DNA of 64,000 bases from JAPEKQ01 sp964516845 (GCA_964516845.1 CAZEXP010000009.1:6949-70948); one strand, 5' to 3'; counted from the stretch's first letter, positions 35,577 to 44,032 are shown. Program-made: numbers and translations. The notes: generated by a model not told the origin, from the letters alone.

Positions 35577-35606
35577 AGAGTAGATGGTGGGGGCCGGGGC
35601 TGTCAA
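35577..35606 (-). promoter_or_regulatory. Promoter of the dcw cluster (PmraZ)
   Basis: Perfect TTGACA (35606-35601), an 18-bp spacer and TACTCT (35582-35577) on the minus strand. A T7 tract immediately upstream (CGTTTTTTTCAC) could act as an UP element. Transcription would start near 35570, in the MraZ boxes. Confidence 0.75.
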
Positions 35607-35701
35607 GTGAAAAAAACGCCTGTGCAGTGGGCTCTTGCAGGAAATCTTCGAGGAGGGAGACCGGGTGGGACGGAGATCGGCCCATCCCACACCCGGAATG
35701 C

Positions 35702-35730
35702 AAGAGAGGGGCTCTATAAGCCCCTCTCTC
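35702..35730 (-). terminator. Hairpin after the propeller-type C25 protease gene
   Basis: An 11-bp stem (AGAGAGGGGCT with AGCCCCTCTCT) around a CTATA loop, about 45 bases beyond the stop at 35774. The following minus-strand bases (TGCATTCC) are not a strong T tract. A second imperfect inverted repeat (CCGGGTGGGA / TCCCACACCCGG, 35661-35696) lies just beyond. Confidence 0.6.
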
Positions 35731-35773
35731 CTGTGTCCTGTCCGTCATTCCCCACTGGAAGTGGGATGTGCGG

Positions 35774-38700
35774 CTATTTCAGAAGCACCATCTTCTTCGT
35801 GACCGTCTCACCCACGGCGCTGATCCGGTACAGATAGACGCCGGACGCGACACGCCGCCCATTCCGGTCCACACCGTCCCAGATCACCGTCCCCGGCCCC
35901 GCATCGCGGTCCTCGTCGATGAGGGTCGTCACGAGCGACCCGTCGATGGAGTAGACGCGCAACGTCACCCGGCCGCCGTCGTGTCCCGGCACGTCGTAGG
36001 CTATCTCCGTGACAGGATTGAACGGGTTCGGCCGATTCTGGTCGAGCACAAGTGTCCTGACCGCCTCGGGCGTCTCGGGCTGGTCGGGCACGTTGACGGG
36101 CTCTCTGAAGCCGTAGAACTGCGTGCGCCACGTGTCGTGGAGGAACATGCCCCACTCCACTCCATTGCCCTCGTCGTAGTCGCCCGGAGTGTCCCAGATG
36201 TAGACGTTCGTATCCATCCCACCGATGATGACCTCATTGTCTCCATCGCCGTCGACATCATCGACCGTGGGCGAACCGTAGATCTCCGCGTCCGTCAGGA
36301 TGGGCCAGCCGTTGAGAGGCGTGCCGTCCATGTCGAACGCATAGAGCTTGCCGTCGTCACATCCAACAATGATCTCCAGAGCGGGATCCCCATCCACATC
36401 AGCGACCGCCGGGCTGGACTTGGTGGTGCCGCCGAGCTGCTGCGGCCATCCGGGGAGCGTGTTGCCCTCACGGTCCCACACCCAGACCTTCCCTATGGAG
36501 GAAACCTGCAGGAGCTCGAGTTCCCCGTTGCCCGTCAGATCAGCGAAGACCGGCGAAGGCGGGAAGTCGCCGTTCGACTCCACAGTCTTCGGCCATCCGC
36601 TCAGCACAATCCCCTCGTGGTCGAAGATCCATGTCTTCCAGGCCTTCGACGTCACGGCGATCTCGAGATCTCCGTCGCCATCCACATCACCGACCGCCGG
36701 CGAGCTGTACGCCTTCACCTCAACAGAAACCGGCCACCCGGGCTTTTGGGTCCCATCCACCTCGAAGCAGTAGAGACTCTCGTGGGCCGCCGCCTGGAGG
36801 ATCTCGGGCGCACCGTCACCGTCAATGTCCGCGACGGCCGGCGAGGAGTAGATGTACTGGTCGACGAGATCCGCGAAGACGCCCGTCGTCAACGGGTTGT
36901 CGTCGCCGTCGAGGAACTCGGAGCCGTCGTAGCGCCAGCAGTAGAGCTTGCCGTCGGCGCAGGGAATGATGACCTCGCTGCGACCGTCGTAGTCGAGGTC
37001 GGCAAGCGCCGGACTCGCCCAGCAGAACCGCTTCGTTACGGCCGGCCAGCCGGGTGCGACGCTCCCGTCCTCCGCGTTCCACACGAAGACCTCATAGACC
37101 GGATTCACGTCGGTACCGACGTTGGTCCAGGCTGCCGCAACGATCTCGAGACCCGGATCGCCGTCCACCTCGCCGATGGCCGGCGAGCACCGGTAGCCCC
37201 CGGTCCCGTCGGTCGCGTAGATCCCGTCCGAACGCGGGTCCCCGTCCCCATCGATCACCTCGATGCCGTCCGCGCTCCACGCGTAGAGCTCGTCCGACGC
37301 GACAACGATGTCCTTGAGTCCGTCGCCGTCAAGATCGGCCACGGCCACGCTTGAGTATATCCCGCCGTTCGTCGTCAGAGGCCAGCCGGCCTGACTCGGC
37401 GGATTCGTGCTGAGAGTGAGCGTCTGTCCCCCGAGACTCGCCAGCCCCGACGAATCGACGGCTGCGACCCGATAGTAGTATCGGGTGTTCTCCGCAAGTC
37501 CGCTGTCGGCGAAGTACGACGCGTTCTCAATGATGGCCGAGTTGACCGCGGCGTACGGTCCCGACTCTGCGCCACTTCTCCGGATGTCGTAGCCTCTGGT
37601 GTCCGGGCTCTCCGACTTCGCCCAGTAGAGCAGGATCGTGGTGCCCTTGACGCGCCCCCAGAGCGTATCCGGCGGCTCGGGTCGTTCGATATCCAACTCG
37701 GTCGTCCACGTCATCCCATACGAATCGGTGCACTCGAGTTCGAATGCGGAGTGGACGTGCCCCGGGATCGCGAAGGTGAATCCGCTCGTCCCCGTGACCG
37801 AACCAGCCGCGGGGATCGTGCCCCACGAGTCCAGGCTGTCGATGATGGAGACCTCTAGCGGATTGGGATGTCGGAGAGTGCCGGTGACGCCCTCTGCCGA
37901 GCCGTTCCCCTCGTTGTACATCTGCATGAAGAGAGTGATCGTCTCTCCCGACTCGGCGATCCCGTTCCCGTTCCCACCGACCGAATCGTCCAGCTCGGTG
38001 CGCACGACGACCGGTACCGGTGCGAACAGCCGGACGGCGATGGTGTCGGTCCATGTCGCTCTCGCCGCATCGCTGAACACGAGCGCGATGTCCGCGTCCC
38101 ACTCGTTCGGACAGTCCGCGGCAACGAGGAACCGCAGGGCCGACGACACGACCTCGGTGCCGCCCGCCGGCACGTCGCCGACGATGGCCGTCGTCTGCTC
38201 GAGCGTCACGTACGGGTCAGCGGTCGTCGCATCAACCGTAACACCGGCGGCTGTCACGATCCCGCTGTTGCGAACCTCGAACTCGAGTTCGATCGTCTCG
38301 CCGGACTCCACCACGCCGTTGTCGTTGCCGGCGCTCATCCCGGACGCGCCGTCGCTTGCGGTGAAGCCGTCGAGATAGACGTGCGCGCCGTCGGCGATGG
38401 TCACGTTGATCACGGATTCGTAGACGGAGTGGTTCGGCGCCGTAGCCATGATGGTGAGCACACCCGTGTTGACGGGCGTGAACCACAGACTGGCGACTCC
38501 CGACGCATTGGTGACGCCCGCGGCGTAGGTCTCGCCGTTCGGCGACGCGATGCAGACCCTCGCACCCTCGACGGGCCCGAGGTCGGTCACGGTTACGATC
38601 GCCCCGCTCTCGCCGACCTGGACCGCGCCGGGATGAGCAACCGTGAGCGCCCTCGGCCGACTCGACCAGATCCTCTGCTCCGGGTCGCCGAGCAGCACGA

Positions 38701-40525
38701 GCGACAGATGCGTCCATCGGTCCGTATTGTCACGTCCCGATTCCTCGAAGCTCGCGTGGAGCGCCCGCATCGCTGCAAACAGCGGCCCCGCCTCCAGGAG
38801 CCCCGCCTGGTACATCAGGTCGGTCCAGTCCCAGTAGTACTCGCTTGCCGTCGACGGGAACGCGTACCGGGTCGGTCCGATCAGCCCGGAAGCCCCGCCA
38901 CCGGTGTTCCTCAGAGCCCGCTCAGCGATGCAGTCATAGTCGATAGCGGTCGACGTGCAGTTGAGCAACCACCAGAATCCCGATGCGTTCAGCCCGTTCG
39001 AGAGCGACGATACGTCGGAGAGTCCGATGTAGTTGTCCAGTCCGACGCGCATGACGTCCTTGTTGCCGTGCCCGACATGGACGACCACGTTGTAGCCGAG
39101 ATCGAGCGAATCGGTCGCCGTGGCCTCGTTGAGCAGATGCGCGCCCGGATACGGTCCGAGATTCGCATACAGTCTGGCGGTGTGGAGCGCCGGATCGACG
39201 AGCGGCATGCCGGGTTCGATGATGTCGGTCGCGCCGTCAAGGCTGTAGGCGCCGCCGCTCCAATCGTACGGGAACAGCACTTCCGCGAGATACAGATTCC
39301 TCTCTGTGAAGTGCGGCACCGGGGTCCGTGCATAGGCTTCGCACTTCGCAATGAAGTTCTCCACATCGACAACGTTGTTGACGGGGGCTCTCCCAACGAA
39401 CACATCGCTGTAGAGATCGACAGCGTCTCCCGGGATGGTCTCGCCGCTGTAGGCTTCGCCGAACAGCTCGTCCCCGTCCTCGTTCCAGGTACCGTCGAGA
39501 TCGCTGTAGTAGAGGTCACACGGGATGAAGTTGCCGCCGTAGTAGCGCGTATACGCGATGCGGACGGGAACGATCCCGGTGTCACCTCCGAGAAGCACAT
39601 AGGCCGTGCCCCACGACTCGTAGGCGTCCTGGATGAAGAAGCGGACGCGTTCCGCCTGATCGCAGCCGCCGGGGTAGTTCGCGTCTATCCAGGAGAGCGT
39701 CTTCACGACGGTCGGAATGCCCCGCGCCGTCTTCGCATCAGCGAACGGCTCGAAGTACGGAGCGAACTCATCGTTGGTGATAATGACGTACTCGACCGGC
39801 GTCCCCTCGAGCGACGGCGTGTGCCTCGGAGAGAATCCGAAACTCCCCCCCACCGTCTCGACATTGATCCCGCCGCGAACAGCGTCGAGGTCGCCTGGAT
39901 TGGCGACGATGCCGGCCACCACCTCACGGTAGAGCCGGTCGGATGCCTCGGTCACGCGCGCGCGTGTCCTCGGCCTGTCGGCGGCCGGTTCCAGAACCAG
40001 TTCGACGGTCACTTCGCTGGAGAGAAGGACATCCCCCGAAGAGGGGCGCCAGCGCACCGGATGAACCGCAACCGTGGCGATGCGATACCCACCAAGGAAT
40101 CCCTCGCCGAGCACGGTGCACCGCTCGATCGGATAGATGTCATTGGATTCGTAGATCGAGCCGACAGGAGGAACCCACTCGGCCGCGGGCTCTCCGATCG
40201 GCACCTCGGGCTGGGTCGGGAAGATCTGCCGCCACCCCTCAAGCGTTTCCTCACGGCTCCCGGACACGCGGACGTCCGAGACCCGCATCTCGCTCGGGAT
40301 GACGAAGCAGAGGACCCGGGATGGAAGCTCGGGCTCGCCGGGCTCGGACAGGACTCGCCCCCCATCAAAACGCAGGTGCGTGTATCCGCGTTCCGCACTC
40401 AGCACCACGGTGCGTTCATCGAGCGTGATCGTCGATGACGGCGCCGCAGAACCCATCGAGACGAGTAGAACCAGGAGAGCAACTGCAAGGAGACTCGCGC
40501 CAGGTCGCAGTATCATGTGAAGCAT
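35774..40525 (-). CDS. Secreted C25-family cysteine protease with eight-repeat beta-propeller and FlgD-type sorting domain
   Basis: An exported protein of about 1583 residues. The signal peptide (LLAVALLVLLVSMGSAAPS) is followed by a C25 propeptide-like region and the catalytic domain (about 225-640), with His near 486 (VVHVGHGNKD) and Cys near 523 (WLLNCTSTAIDYD). CARDB/Ig-like modules (about 650-960) and a fibronectin III domain (RVAAVDSSGLAS) lead to eight FG-GAP/VCBS-like units carrying DxDGDGxxEI-type calcium loops (about 1060-1480). The FlgD-like tail has LVLDQNRPNPFNPVTE, GVYLYRIS and a final TKKMVLLK. The frame is open to 40765, but the promoter lies there. ATG 40525 follows GGGGG closely; ATG 40516 is an alternative. 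Confidence 0.9.
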   Translation of the reverse strand: MLHMILRPGASLLAVALLVLLVSMGSAAPSSTITLDERTVVLSAERGYTHLRFDGGRVLSEPGEPELPSRVLCFVIPSEMRVSDVRVSGSREETLEGWRQIFPTQPEVPIGEPAAEWVPPVGSIYESNDIYPIERCTVLGEGFLGGYRIATVAVHPVRWRPSSGDVLLSSEVTVELVLEPAADRPRTRARVTEASDRLYREVVAGIVANPGDLDAVRGGINVETVGGSFGFSPRHTPSLEGTPVEYVIITNDEFAPYFEPFADAKTARGIPTVVKTLSWIDANYPGGCDQAERVRFFIQDAYESWGTAYVLLGGDTGIVPVRIAYTRYYGGNFIPCDLYYSDLDGTWNEDGDELFGEAYSGETIPGDAVDLYSDVFVGRAPVNNVVDVENFIAKCEAYARTPVPHFTERNLYLAEVLFPYDWSGGAYSLDGATDIIEPGMPLVDPALHTARLYANLGPYPGAHLLNEATATDSLDLGYNVVVHVGHGNKDVMRVGLDNYIGLSDVSSLSNGLNASGFWWLLNCTSTAIDYDCIAERALRNTGGGASGLIGPTRYAFPSTASEYYWDWTDLMYQAGLLEAGPLFAAMRALHASFEESGRDNTDRWTHLSLVLLGDPEQRIWSSRPRALTVAHPGAVQVGESGAIVTVTDLGPVEGARVCIASPNGETYAAGVTNASGVASLWFTPVNTGVLTIMATAPNHSVYESVINVTIADGAHVYLDGFTASDGASGMSAGNDNGVVESGETIELEFEVRNSGIVTAAGVTVDATTADPYVTLEQTTAIVGDVPAGGTEVVSSALRFLVAADCPNEWDADIALVFSDAARATWTDTIAVRLFAPVPVVVRTELDDSVGGNGNGIAESGETITLFMQMYNEGNGSAEGVTGTLRHPNPLEVSIIDSLDSWGTIPAAGSVTGTSGFTFAIPGHVHSAFELECTDSYGMTWTTELDIERPEPPDTLWGRVKGTTILLYWAKSESPDTRGYDIRRSGAESGPYAAVNSAIIENASYFADSGLAENTRYYYRVAAVDSSGLASLGGQTLTLSTNPPSQAGWPLTTNGGIYSSVAVADLDGDGLKDIVVASDELYAWSADGIEVIDGDGDPRSDGIYATDGTGGYRCSPAIGEVDGDPGLEIVAAAWTNVGTDVNPVYEVFVWNAEDGSVAPGWPAVTKRFCWASPALADLDYDGRSEVIIPCADGKLYCWRYDGSEFLDGDDNPLTTGVFADLVDQYIYSSPAVADIDGDGAPEILQAAAHESLYCFEVDGTQKPGWPVSVEVKAYSSPAVGDVDGDGDLEIAVTSKAWKTWIFDHEGIVLSGWPKTVESNGDFPPSPVFADLTGNGELELLQVSSIGKVWVWDREGNTLPGWPQQLGGTTKSSPAVADVDGDPALEIIVGCDDGKLYAFDMDGTPLNGWPILTDAEIYGSPTVDDVDGDGDNEVIIGGMDTNVYIWDTPGDYDEGNGVEWGMFLHDTWRTQFYGFREPVNVPDQPETPEAVRTLVLDQNRPNPFNPVTEIAYDVPGHDGGRVTLRVYSIDGSLVTTLIDEDRDAGPGTVIWDGVDRNGRRVASGVYLYRISAVGETVTKKMVLLK

Positions 40526-40755
40526 ATCCCCCACGATGTGGAAACAGGAGCCGTCATCCATTGGCCGCCACCGGTCGCACCTGCACAGCCCGTCGCCGGG
40601 CCGAGGGAAATCCCTGATTGCAGAGCGCAGTAGCAGTTGTCCTGGGTGTCGACTCCTGTTCCCCTGCCGTCCCGCGGAGTTTCGCGCCCGCGGCAGCCAT
40701 GGACGGCCGCTTGCCCGATGATCGCACGCTGAGCGCAACATCACTCTATAACCCA

Positions 40756-40784
40756 AACTTAGCACGACAGCACTACGGTGTCAA
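40756..40784 (-). promoter_or_regulatory. Promoter of the propeller-type C25 protease gene
   Basis: Minus strand: perfect TTGACA (40784-40779), a 17-bp spacer and TAAGTT (40761-40756) preceded by TGC. It supports a start codon well downstream of 40765. Confidence 0.65.
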
Positions 40785-40834
40785 CCGGGGCACCACCGTA
40801 CCGCGCCCTCGACCAGCCCCCGGCTCACAGCAAC

Positions 40835-40898
40835 GCCGGGCAGTTATGACACCGCCCGGCGCTTGCCTCTCACCGGGGCACCGCCGGTCGAACCGGCG
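40835..40898 (-). terminator. Two hairpins downstream of tRNA-Ala
   Basis: A 7-bp stem, CGCCGGT/ACCGGCG (40882-40898), lies 13 bases beyond the tRNA CCA end, and an 8-bp stem, CGCCGGGC/GCCCGGCG, spans 40834-40861. Neither has a clear T tract, so termination is inferred from position. Confidence 0.4.
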
Positions 40899-40910
40899 CG
40901 CCCTCGAATA

Positions 40911-40987
40911 TGGTGGAGCCAGGGGGGATCGAACCCCCGACCTCCTGACTGCCAGTCAGGCGCTCATCCCAACTGAGCTATGGCCCC
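40911..40987 (-). tRNA. tRNA-Ala (anticodon GGC)
   Basis: A 77-base cloverleaf including an encoded CCA. The acceptor stem GGGGCCA pairs with TGGCTCC (one G-T pair). The D stem is GCTC/GAGC, the anticodon stem CCTGA/TCAGG with loop CTGGCAG (anticodon GGC), and the T arm GGGGG-TTCGATC-CCCCC. It has its own promoter and is divergent from tRNA-Leu. Confidence 0.97.
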
Positions 40988-41016
40988 GCACATCGCTGCA
41001 TTTCTCTGAACAGTAG

Positions 41017-41044
41017 ATTCTAGCAGCGTTGGCGTGAGAGTCAA
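41017..41044 (-). promoter_or_regulatory. tRNA-Ala promoter
   Basis: Minus strand: TTGACT (41044-41039), a 16-bp spacer, TAGAAT (41022-41017) with TGC just before it. The start would lie about 20-25 bases upstream of the mature tRNA. Confidence 0.75.
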
Positions 41045-41072
41045 GCGCGAACTTCCCAACCCGCCTCTCCGG

Positions 41073-41101
41073 TTGACGCACCCTGCTGCCGGTGCTAAAT
41101 T
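41073..41101 (+). promoter_or_regulatory. tRNA-Leu promoter
   Basis: TTGACG (41073-41078), a 17-bp spacer, TAAATT (41096-41101) preceded by TGC. Transcription would begin almost at the mature 5' end (41111). Confidence 0.75.
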
Positions 41102-41110
41102 GTACTGACA

Positions 41111-41199
41111 GCCGGAGTGGCGAAACTGGTAGACGCACGGGATTCAAAATCCCGCGGGCCTCAAGGCTCATGCCGGTTCGAACCCGGCCTCCGGTACCA
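41111..41199 (+). tRNA. tRNA-Leu (anticodon CAA)
   Basis: An 89-base class II tRNA with encoded CCA. The acceptor GCCGGAG pairs with CTCCGGT. The anticodon stem CGGGA/TCCCG encloses TTCAAAA (anticodon CAA, reading UUG). A long variable arm (GGGCCTCAAGGCTC) precedes the T arm GCCGG-TTCGAAC-CCGGC. Confidence 0.97.
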
Positions 41200-41202
41200 G
41201 CA

Positions 41203-41234
41203 CGACGGGCTGCCACACATGCGGCAGCCCGTCG
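41203..41234 (+). terminator. Terminator after tRNA-Leu
   Basis: A perfect 12-bp stem (CGACGGGCTGCC / GGCAGCCCGTCG) with an 8-base loop starts four bases after the tRNA CCA. There is no T tract. Confidence 0.65.
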
Positions 41235-41285
41235 CCAGTATCGAGCATCACAAGAACACCGGAGGACCGCTCTCTTCCCCCGGAC

Positions 41286-41756
41286 CTACTCGTACATGCT
41301 GCCCGGGTCGCCGGGAATGTTGATGGCCGCGCAGAGTTCCACGGCCACAACGCAGTCGCTGTGGTTCACTACGACCACGCTCCCAACGTACGTCGAATAC
41401 TCTTCGTCGACTGCGGAGCGATCGTCCTGCGTGCAGTTCACGTAGATGTCGTATGTCTGCGAGTACGCATGCGTCCCGCCGAGGTCGATGTCACTGATCA
41501 CGAACGCGCCGCTGGCGTCCGTCGTGACCTCGTAGCTCGTCTCGGTCTGGCTCATGCCGACCTCGCCCCACATCGAGACCGTCATGTCCTCGAGCGGCAC
41601 TCCGGAGCGATTCGTCACGGTGCCCGTGACCTCGCCATAACCACCGCTCCACGCGCCGTCCTCAGGGCTCACGACACTGCACCCGCAGGCCATGAGACAT
41701 CCAGCCACGACGATGGCCGTAGCCGCAACCACTCTGTGCGCAAAGAACCTCTTCAC
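41286..41756 (-). CDS. Small lipoprotein with carboxypeptidase-regulatory-like domain
   Basis: A 156-residue exported protein. The N-terminus MKRFFAHRVVAATAIVVAGCLMACGCSVV is a lipoprotein signal peptide; VAGC or LMAC can serve as the lipobox. The mature part holds a beta-sandwich of the carboxypeptidase-regulatory type (GEVTGTVTNRSGVPLEDMTVSMWG...TTDASGAFVISDIDLGG), usually a structural or carbohydrate-binding module. Several cysteines occur in the second half. I chose the GTG at 41756, with GGAGGAGGG about seven bases upstream. The frame is open to 41867, but that part lacks signal-peptide character. Function is unknown. The gene stands alone, divergent from the Yip1-like gene. Confidence 0.75.
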   Translation of the reverse strand: MKRFFAHRVVAATAIVVAGCLMACGCSVVSPEDGAWSGGYGEVTGTVTNRSGVPLEDMTVSMWGEVGMSQTETSYEVTTDASGAFVISDIDLGGTHAYSQTYDIYVNCTQDDRSAVDEEYSTYVGSVVVVNHSDCVVAVELCAAINIPGDPGSMYE

Positions 41757-42107
41757 CTCGCGTCCCTCCTCCTCGTGCCGACCCCACGGTCGACAGCCCG
41801 AGTCAGGTGCCCGATGCCGTTGGCATTCCTCGTGTTGTCTCTCTGGTGCTGTCGGCAACCGCGACACTCGTTACAAAGCACTCGATGTACCTCTCGCGAG
41901 ACTGATGAAATGCATAACCTGTGCCAATCAGGCATGAGAAGGCGCCGGTTGAGCGCGTATTCTGAACCGAAGCCCAGCAAGGCGATTAGCCCTTGCGCCC
42001 GGAGCGGTCTCTCCCCTATATTCGCGACGCTGACCACTATCGTGCCCGCCCCGATGCCGGGGTGGAGCCGGCTCCAGATGCGGCCGCGAGCCGCAGGAGG
42101 CAGGGAC
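41757..42107. other. Divergent intergenic region (lipoprotein / Yip1-like gene)
   Basis: About 350 bases without a gene. It holds the plus-strand promoter listed separately; I found no clear minus-strand promoter for the lipoprotein. Confidence 0.5.
41993..42022 (+). promoter_or_regulatory. Probable promoter of the Yip1-like gene
   Basis: TTGCGC (41993-41998), an 18-bp spacer and TATATT (42017-42022), about 80 bases upstream of the ATG at 42108. The -10 box is good, the -35 box fair. Confidence 0.5.
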
Positions 42108-42632
42108 ATGGGATTCATGGACTATCTCAAGAAGGGCTGGGAGGTCGTTCAGCTGAAGACGGACGCGATCGACCAGCTGGCGGCCGATGAGAAGGCGTTT
42201 GGGCCCGCCATCGGCATTCTGGCTATCGGCGGCGTTTGTGGCGCTCTGGGCGTATTCAACCTGCCCGGTGTCATCATGTTCCCCGTCATGCGGGTCATCG
42301 GCTTCTTCATCTTCATCGGCATCATCCACTTCGTCTCTACGTCGATGCTTGGCGGCAAGGGAGACTTCAAGGCTGCGTTCATTCCGCCCGCAGTCGGCTC
42401 GTTCGTCAGCTGGGTGGGCATCGTCCCGTTCCTGGGAACTTTCCTCGCCGGTCTGGTCGGTATCTGGATGCTCGTCGTCACCGTCGTCACGGTCGAACGC
42501 GTCTACGGCCTCGAACGCGGCAAGGCCATCATTGCGGTCGCCATACCTGTTGTGGTGGGCATCATCATCTCGATGATCTTCGTGGCCGCCGTCGGCCTCG
42601 GCACGTTCATGCTCATGGGGGCGTCGCGCTAG
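42108..42632 (+). CDS. Yip1-family-like integral membrane protein
   Basis: A 174-residue protein with about five hydrophobic segments after a short amphipathic start (MGFMDYLKKGWEVVQLKTDAIDQLAADEKAFGPAIGIL). The start pattern, GDFKAAF and the helix arrangement fit bacterial Yip1-domain membrane proteins, whose function is not established. The ATG at 42108 has AGGAGG seven bases upstream; the frame is open much further upstream but without a plausible start. The gene is monocistronic, with its own promoter and a hairpin downstream. Confidence 0.75.
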   Translation: MGFMDYLKKGWEVVQLKTDAIDQLAADEKAFGPAIGILAIGGVCGALGVFNLPGVIMFPVMRVIGFFIFIGIIHFVSTSMLGGKGDFKAAFIPPAVGSFVSWVGIVPFLGTFLAGLVGIWMLVVTVVTVERVYGLERGKAIIAVAIPVVVGIIISMIFVAAVGLGTFMLMGASR

Positions 42633-42707
42633 CACGATCGGGCGACCCGGCCGGCCACTCATGACCCTCCGGTCGCTCCAGGCGGGAGACGACTCCCTGC
42701 GATGCCA

Positions 42708-42747
42708 CGAAACAGACCTGCTGACGTGCGAAACAGACTTGCTGACG
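42708..42747 (+). repeat. Two 19-base direct repeats
   Basis: CGAAACAGACCTGCTGACG (42708-42726) and CGAAACAGACTTGCTGACG (42729-42747) differ at one base and are spaced 21 bp apart. The second runs into the terminator stem. Confidence 0.8.
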
Positions 42748-42770
42748 GGGGCCTTCACCGGCCCCCGTCA
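42743..42770 (+). terminator. Terminator-like hairpin after the Yip1-like gene
   Basis: An 11-bp perfect stem (TGACGGGGGCC / GGCCCCCGTCA) with loop TTCACC; no T tract follows. Confidence 0.6.
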
Positions 42771-42943
42771 CTGACGTAGGCTTCAACTTCCTACGGTCCC
42801 ACGTGTCGAATCAGCTGAAGGCAGGATCGTGAGCCCCGCGGGTGGGAGGAGAGAACAGCTGGATTCCAGCTGGACCGGGGGCCTCACCGTTGACGTCCGG
42901 AAACCCGCGCGGCGGAGGACGTCGGGAATCAAGGAGGTGGAGG

Positions 42944-44032
42944 ATGTCCAGGCGGAATCTGCTCGGAGTGGCCATCGTTGCGCTCTGCGCGACCTGTATC
43001 GCCATACCGGCGGGAGCACTGGCTGGTGACACGACCAAGGAGGCGTCGGTCCGCGTCCGCGTGACGACCGACACGGACTCCGACGAGAGCCCCATCGTGA
43101 AGATCGAACTCTCGGAAGACGACCACGCATGGCTCGGAGTCGGCATCAATGATCTCGACAAGGCCGAGCGCTCGAAGCTCGGTGTGCCCAGGACGTACGT
43201 CGTGCACGTCAACAACGTGCATGAAGGAAGCCCCGCGGACGAGGCGGGGATCGAGGTCGGCGACATCATCATCTCGGTCAACGGCAAGGAGGCCGGCGAT
43301 ACGGGCGAGCTGATCGAGATGATCCGAAAGGTGGAACCCTTCACCAAGGTTGACGTCCTCCTGTACCGCGACGGCTCGGAGATCAAGAAGAGCGCGGTTC
43401 TCGGCATTCGCCCGCGGAAGTACGTGTGGACGAGCGATGACATGAATGACTTCACAATAGACCTCGAGGGACTCGAGGGCCTCGCAGCACTCGGCGAGCT
43501 TGGCGATCTGTTCGTCCCACGCTTCGATGTCGGTTACGCCTGGGGTGGCAAGGGCCGGCTGGGAGTCTATGTGGATGATCTGGGCGAGGGACTCGCCGAG
43601 TACTTCGAGGTGCCCGGTGGCAAGGGTGTTCTGGTTGAGGAGATCGTCGGCGGTGGCGCCGCCGAAGAGGCCGGCATCCACGCCGGCGACGTCATCATCG
43701 AGATCGACGGTGAATCGGTGGGCGACACCGGTGAGCTCTCCAGGGCCATCGGCAGAATGCAGGGCGATGTTCCGACGCCGATCGTCATCGTCAGAAGCGG
43801 CGAGACCATCACGGTCGAAGCAACCGTCAAGAAGGCCGATGAGCGCGTCGCCCGCTTTCCCGGTAGAGGCGTATACATCTACGACGACGAAAAGGCAAAG
43901 GCCCTCATCGAGGCCTATGGCGACCAGGCTGAACTGAAGAAGGAGATCCTCGAGGAGCGGATGAAGGAGCTCCAGGAAACGCTCGAGGAGCTCCGCGAGG
44001 AACTCGAGGAGATTCGCGAAGACACGGAGTGA
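42944..44032 (+). CDS. Exported protein with two PDZ domains and a C-terminal coiled coil
   Basis: A 362-residue protein. A signal peptide (MSRRNLLGVAIVALCATCIAIPAGALAG) is followed by a PDZ domain (about 60-160) with GSPADEAGIEVGDIIISVNGKE, and a second PDZ (about 200-295) with GGGAAEEAGIHAGDVIIEIDGESV. The last 45 residues are a highly charged coiled coil (KKEILEERMKELQETLEELREELEEI). No protease domain is present, so it resembles the PDZ part of DegP/HtrA proteins alone and may bind unfolded or C-terminal peptides in the periplasm. The ATG at 42944 has GGAGG six bases upstream. An E-rich region near LEGLEGLAALGELGDLF separates the PDZ units. Confidence 0.85.
   Translation: MSRRNLLGVAIVALCATCIAIPAGALAGDTTKEASVRVRVTTDTDSDESPIVKIELSEDDHAWLGVGINDLDKAERSKLGVPRTYVVHVNNVHEGSPADEAGIEVGDIIISVNGKEAGDTGELIEMIRKVEPFTKVDVLLYRDGSEIKKSAVLGIRPRKYVWTSDDMNDFTIDLEGLEGLAALGELGDLFVPRFDVGYAWGGKGRLGVYVDDLGEGLAEYFEVPGGKGVLVEEIVGGGAAEEAGIHAGDVIIEIDGESVGDTGELSRAIGRMQGDVPTPIVIVRSGETITVEATVKKADERVARFPGRGVYIYDDEKAKALIEAYGDQAELKKEILEERMKELQETLEELREELEEIREDTE

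Larger units (their letters stand above)
40526..40910. other. Long leader of the C25 gene and tRNA-Ala downstream region
   Basis: The stretch of about 385 bases holds no gene. From 40525 to about 40750 it would be a 225-base 5' leader of the protease transcript. The protease promoter lies at 40756-40784, and two short hairpins between it and the tRNA-Ala 3' end probably stop tRNA transcription. I recognised no riboswitch family. Confidence 0.5.
42633..42943 (+). other. Intergenic region between Yip1-like and PDZ genes
   Basis: About 310 bases without a gene. It holds a pair of 19-base direct repeats, a terminator and a short palindrome, CAGCTGGA-T-TCCAGCTG (42856-42872), upstream of the PDZ gene. 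No clear promoter was found. Confidence 0.5.

Noticed and set aside
36200..37350. Regular repeats in DNA as a genomic repeat element
   Set aside because: They are explained by the eight protein repeats with DxDGDG loops in the C25/propeller protein.
37868..40438. Open plus-strand frame of 856 codons opposite the propeller-type C25 gene
   Set aside because: It is antisense to a gene with clear protease motifs; the translation is rich in Arg/His/Asp/Val without domain pattern, as expected for a shadow frame in GC-rich DNA.
40526..40750. Long 5' leader as a riboswitch
   Set aside because: No known aptamer consensus or terminator/anti-terminator pair was recognised by eye; a covariance-model search would be needed.
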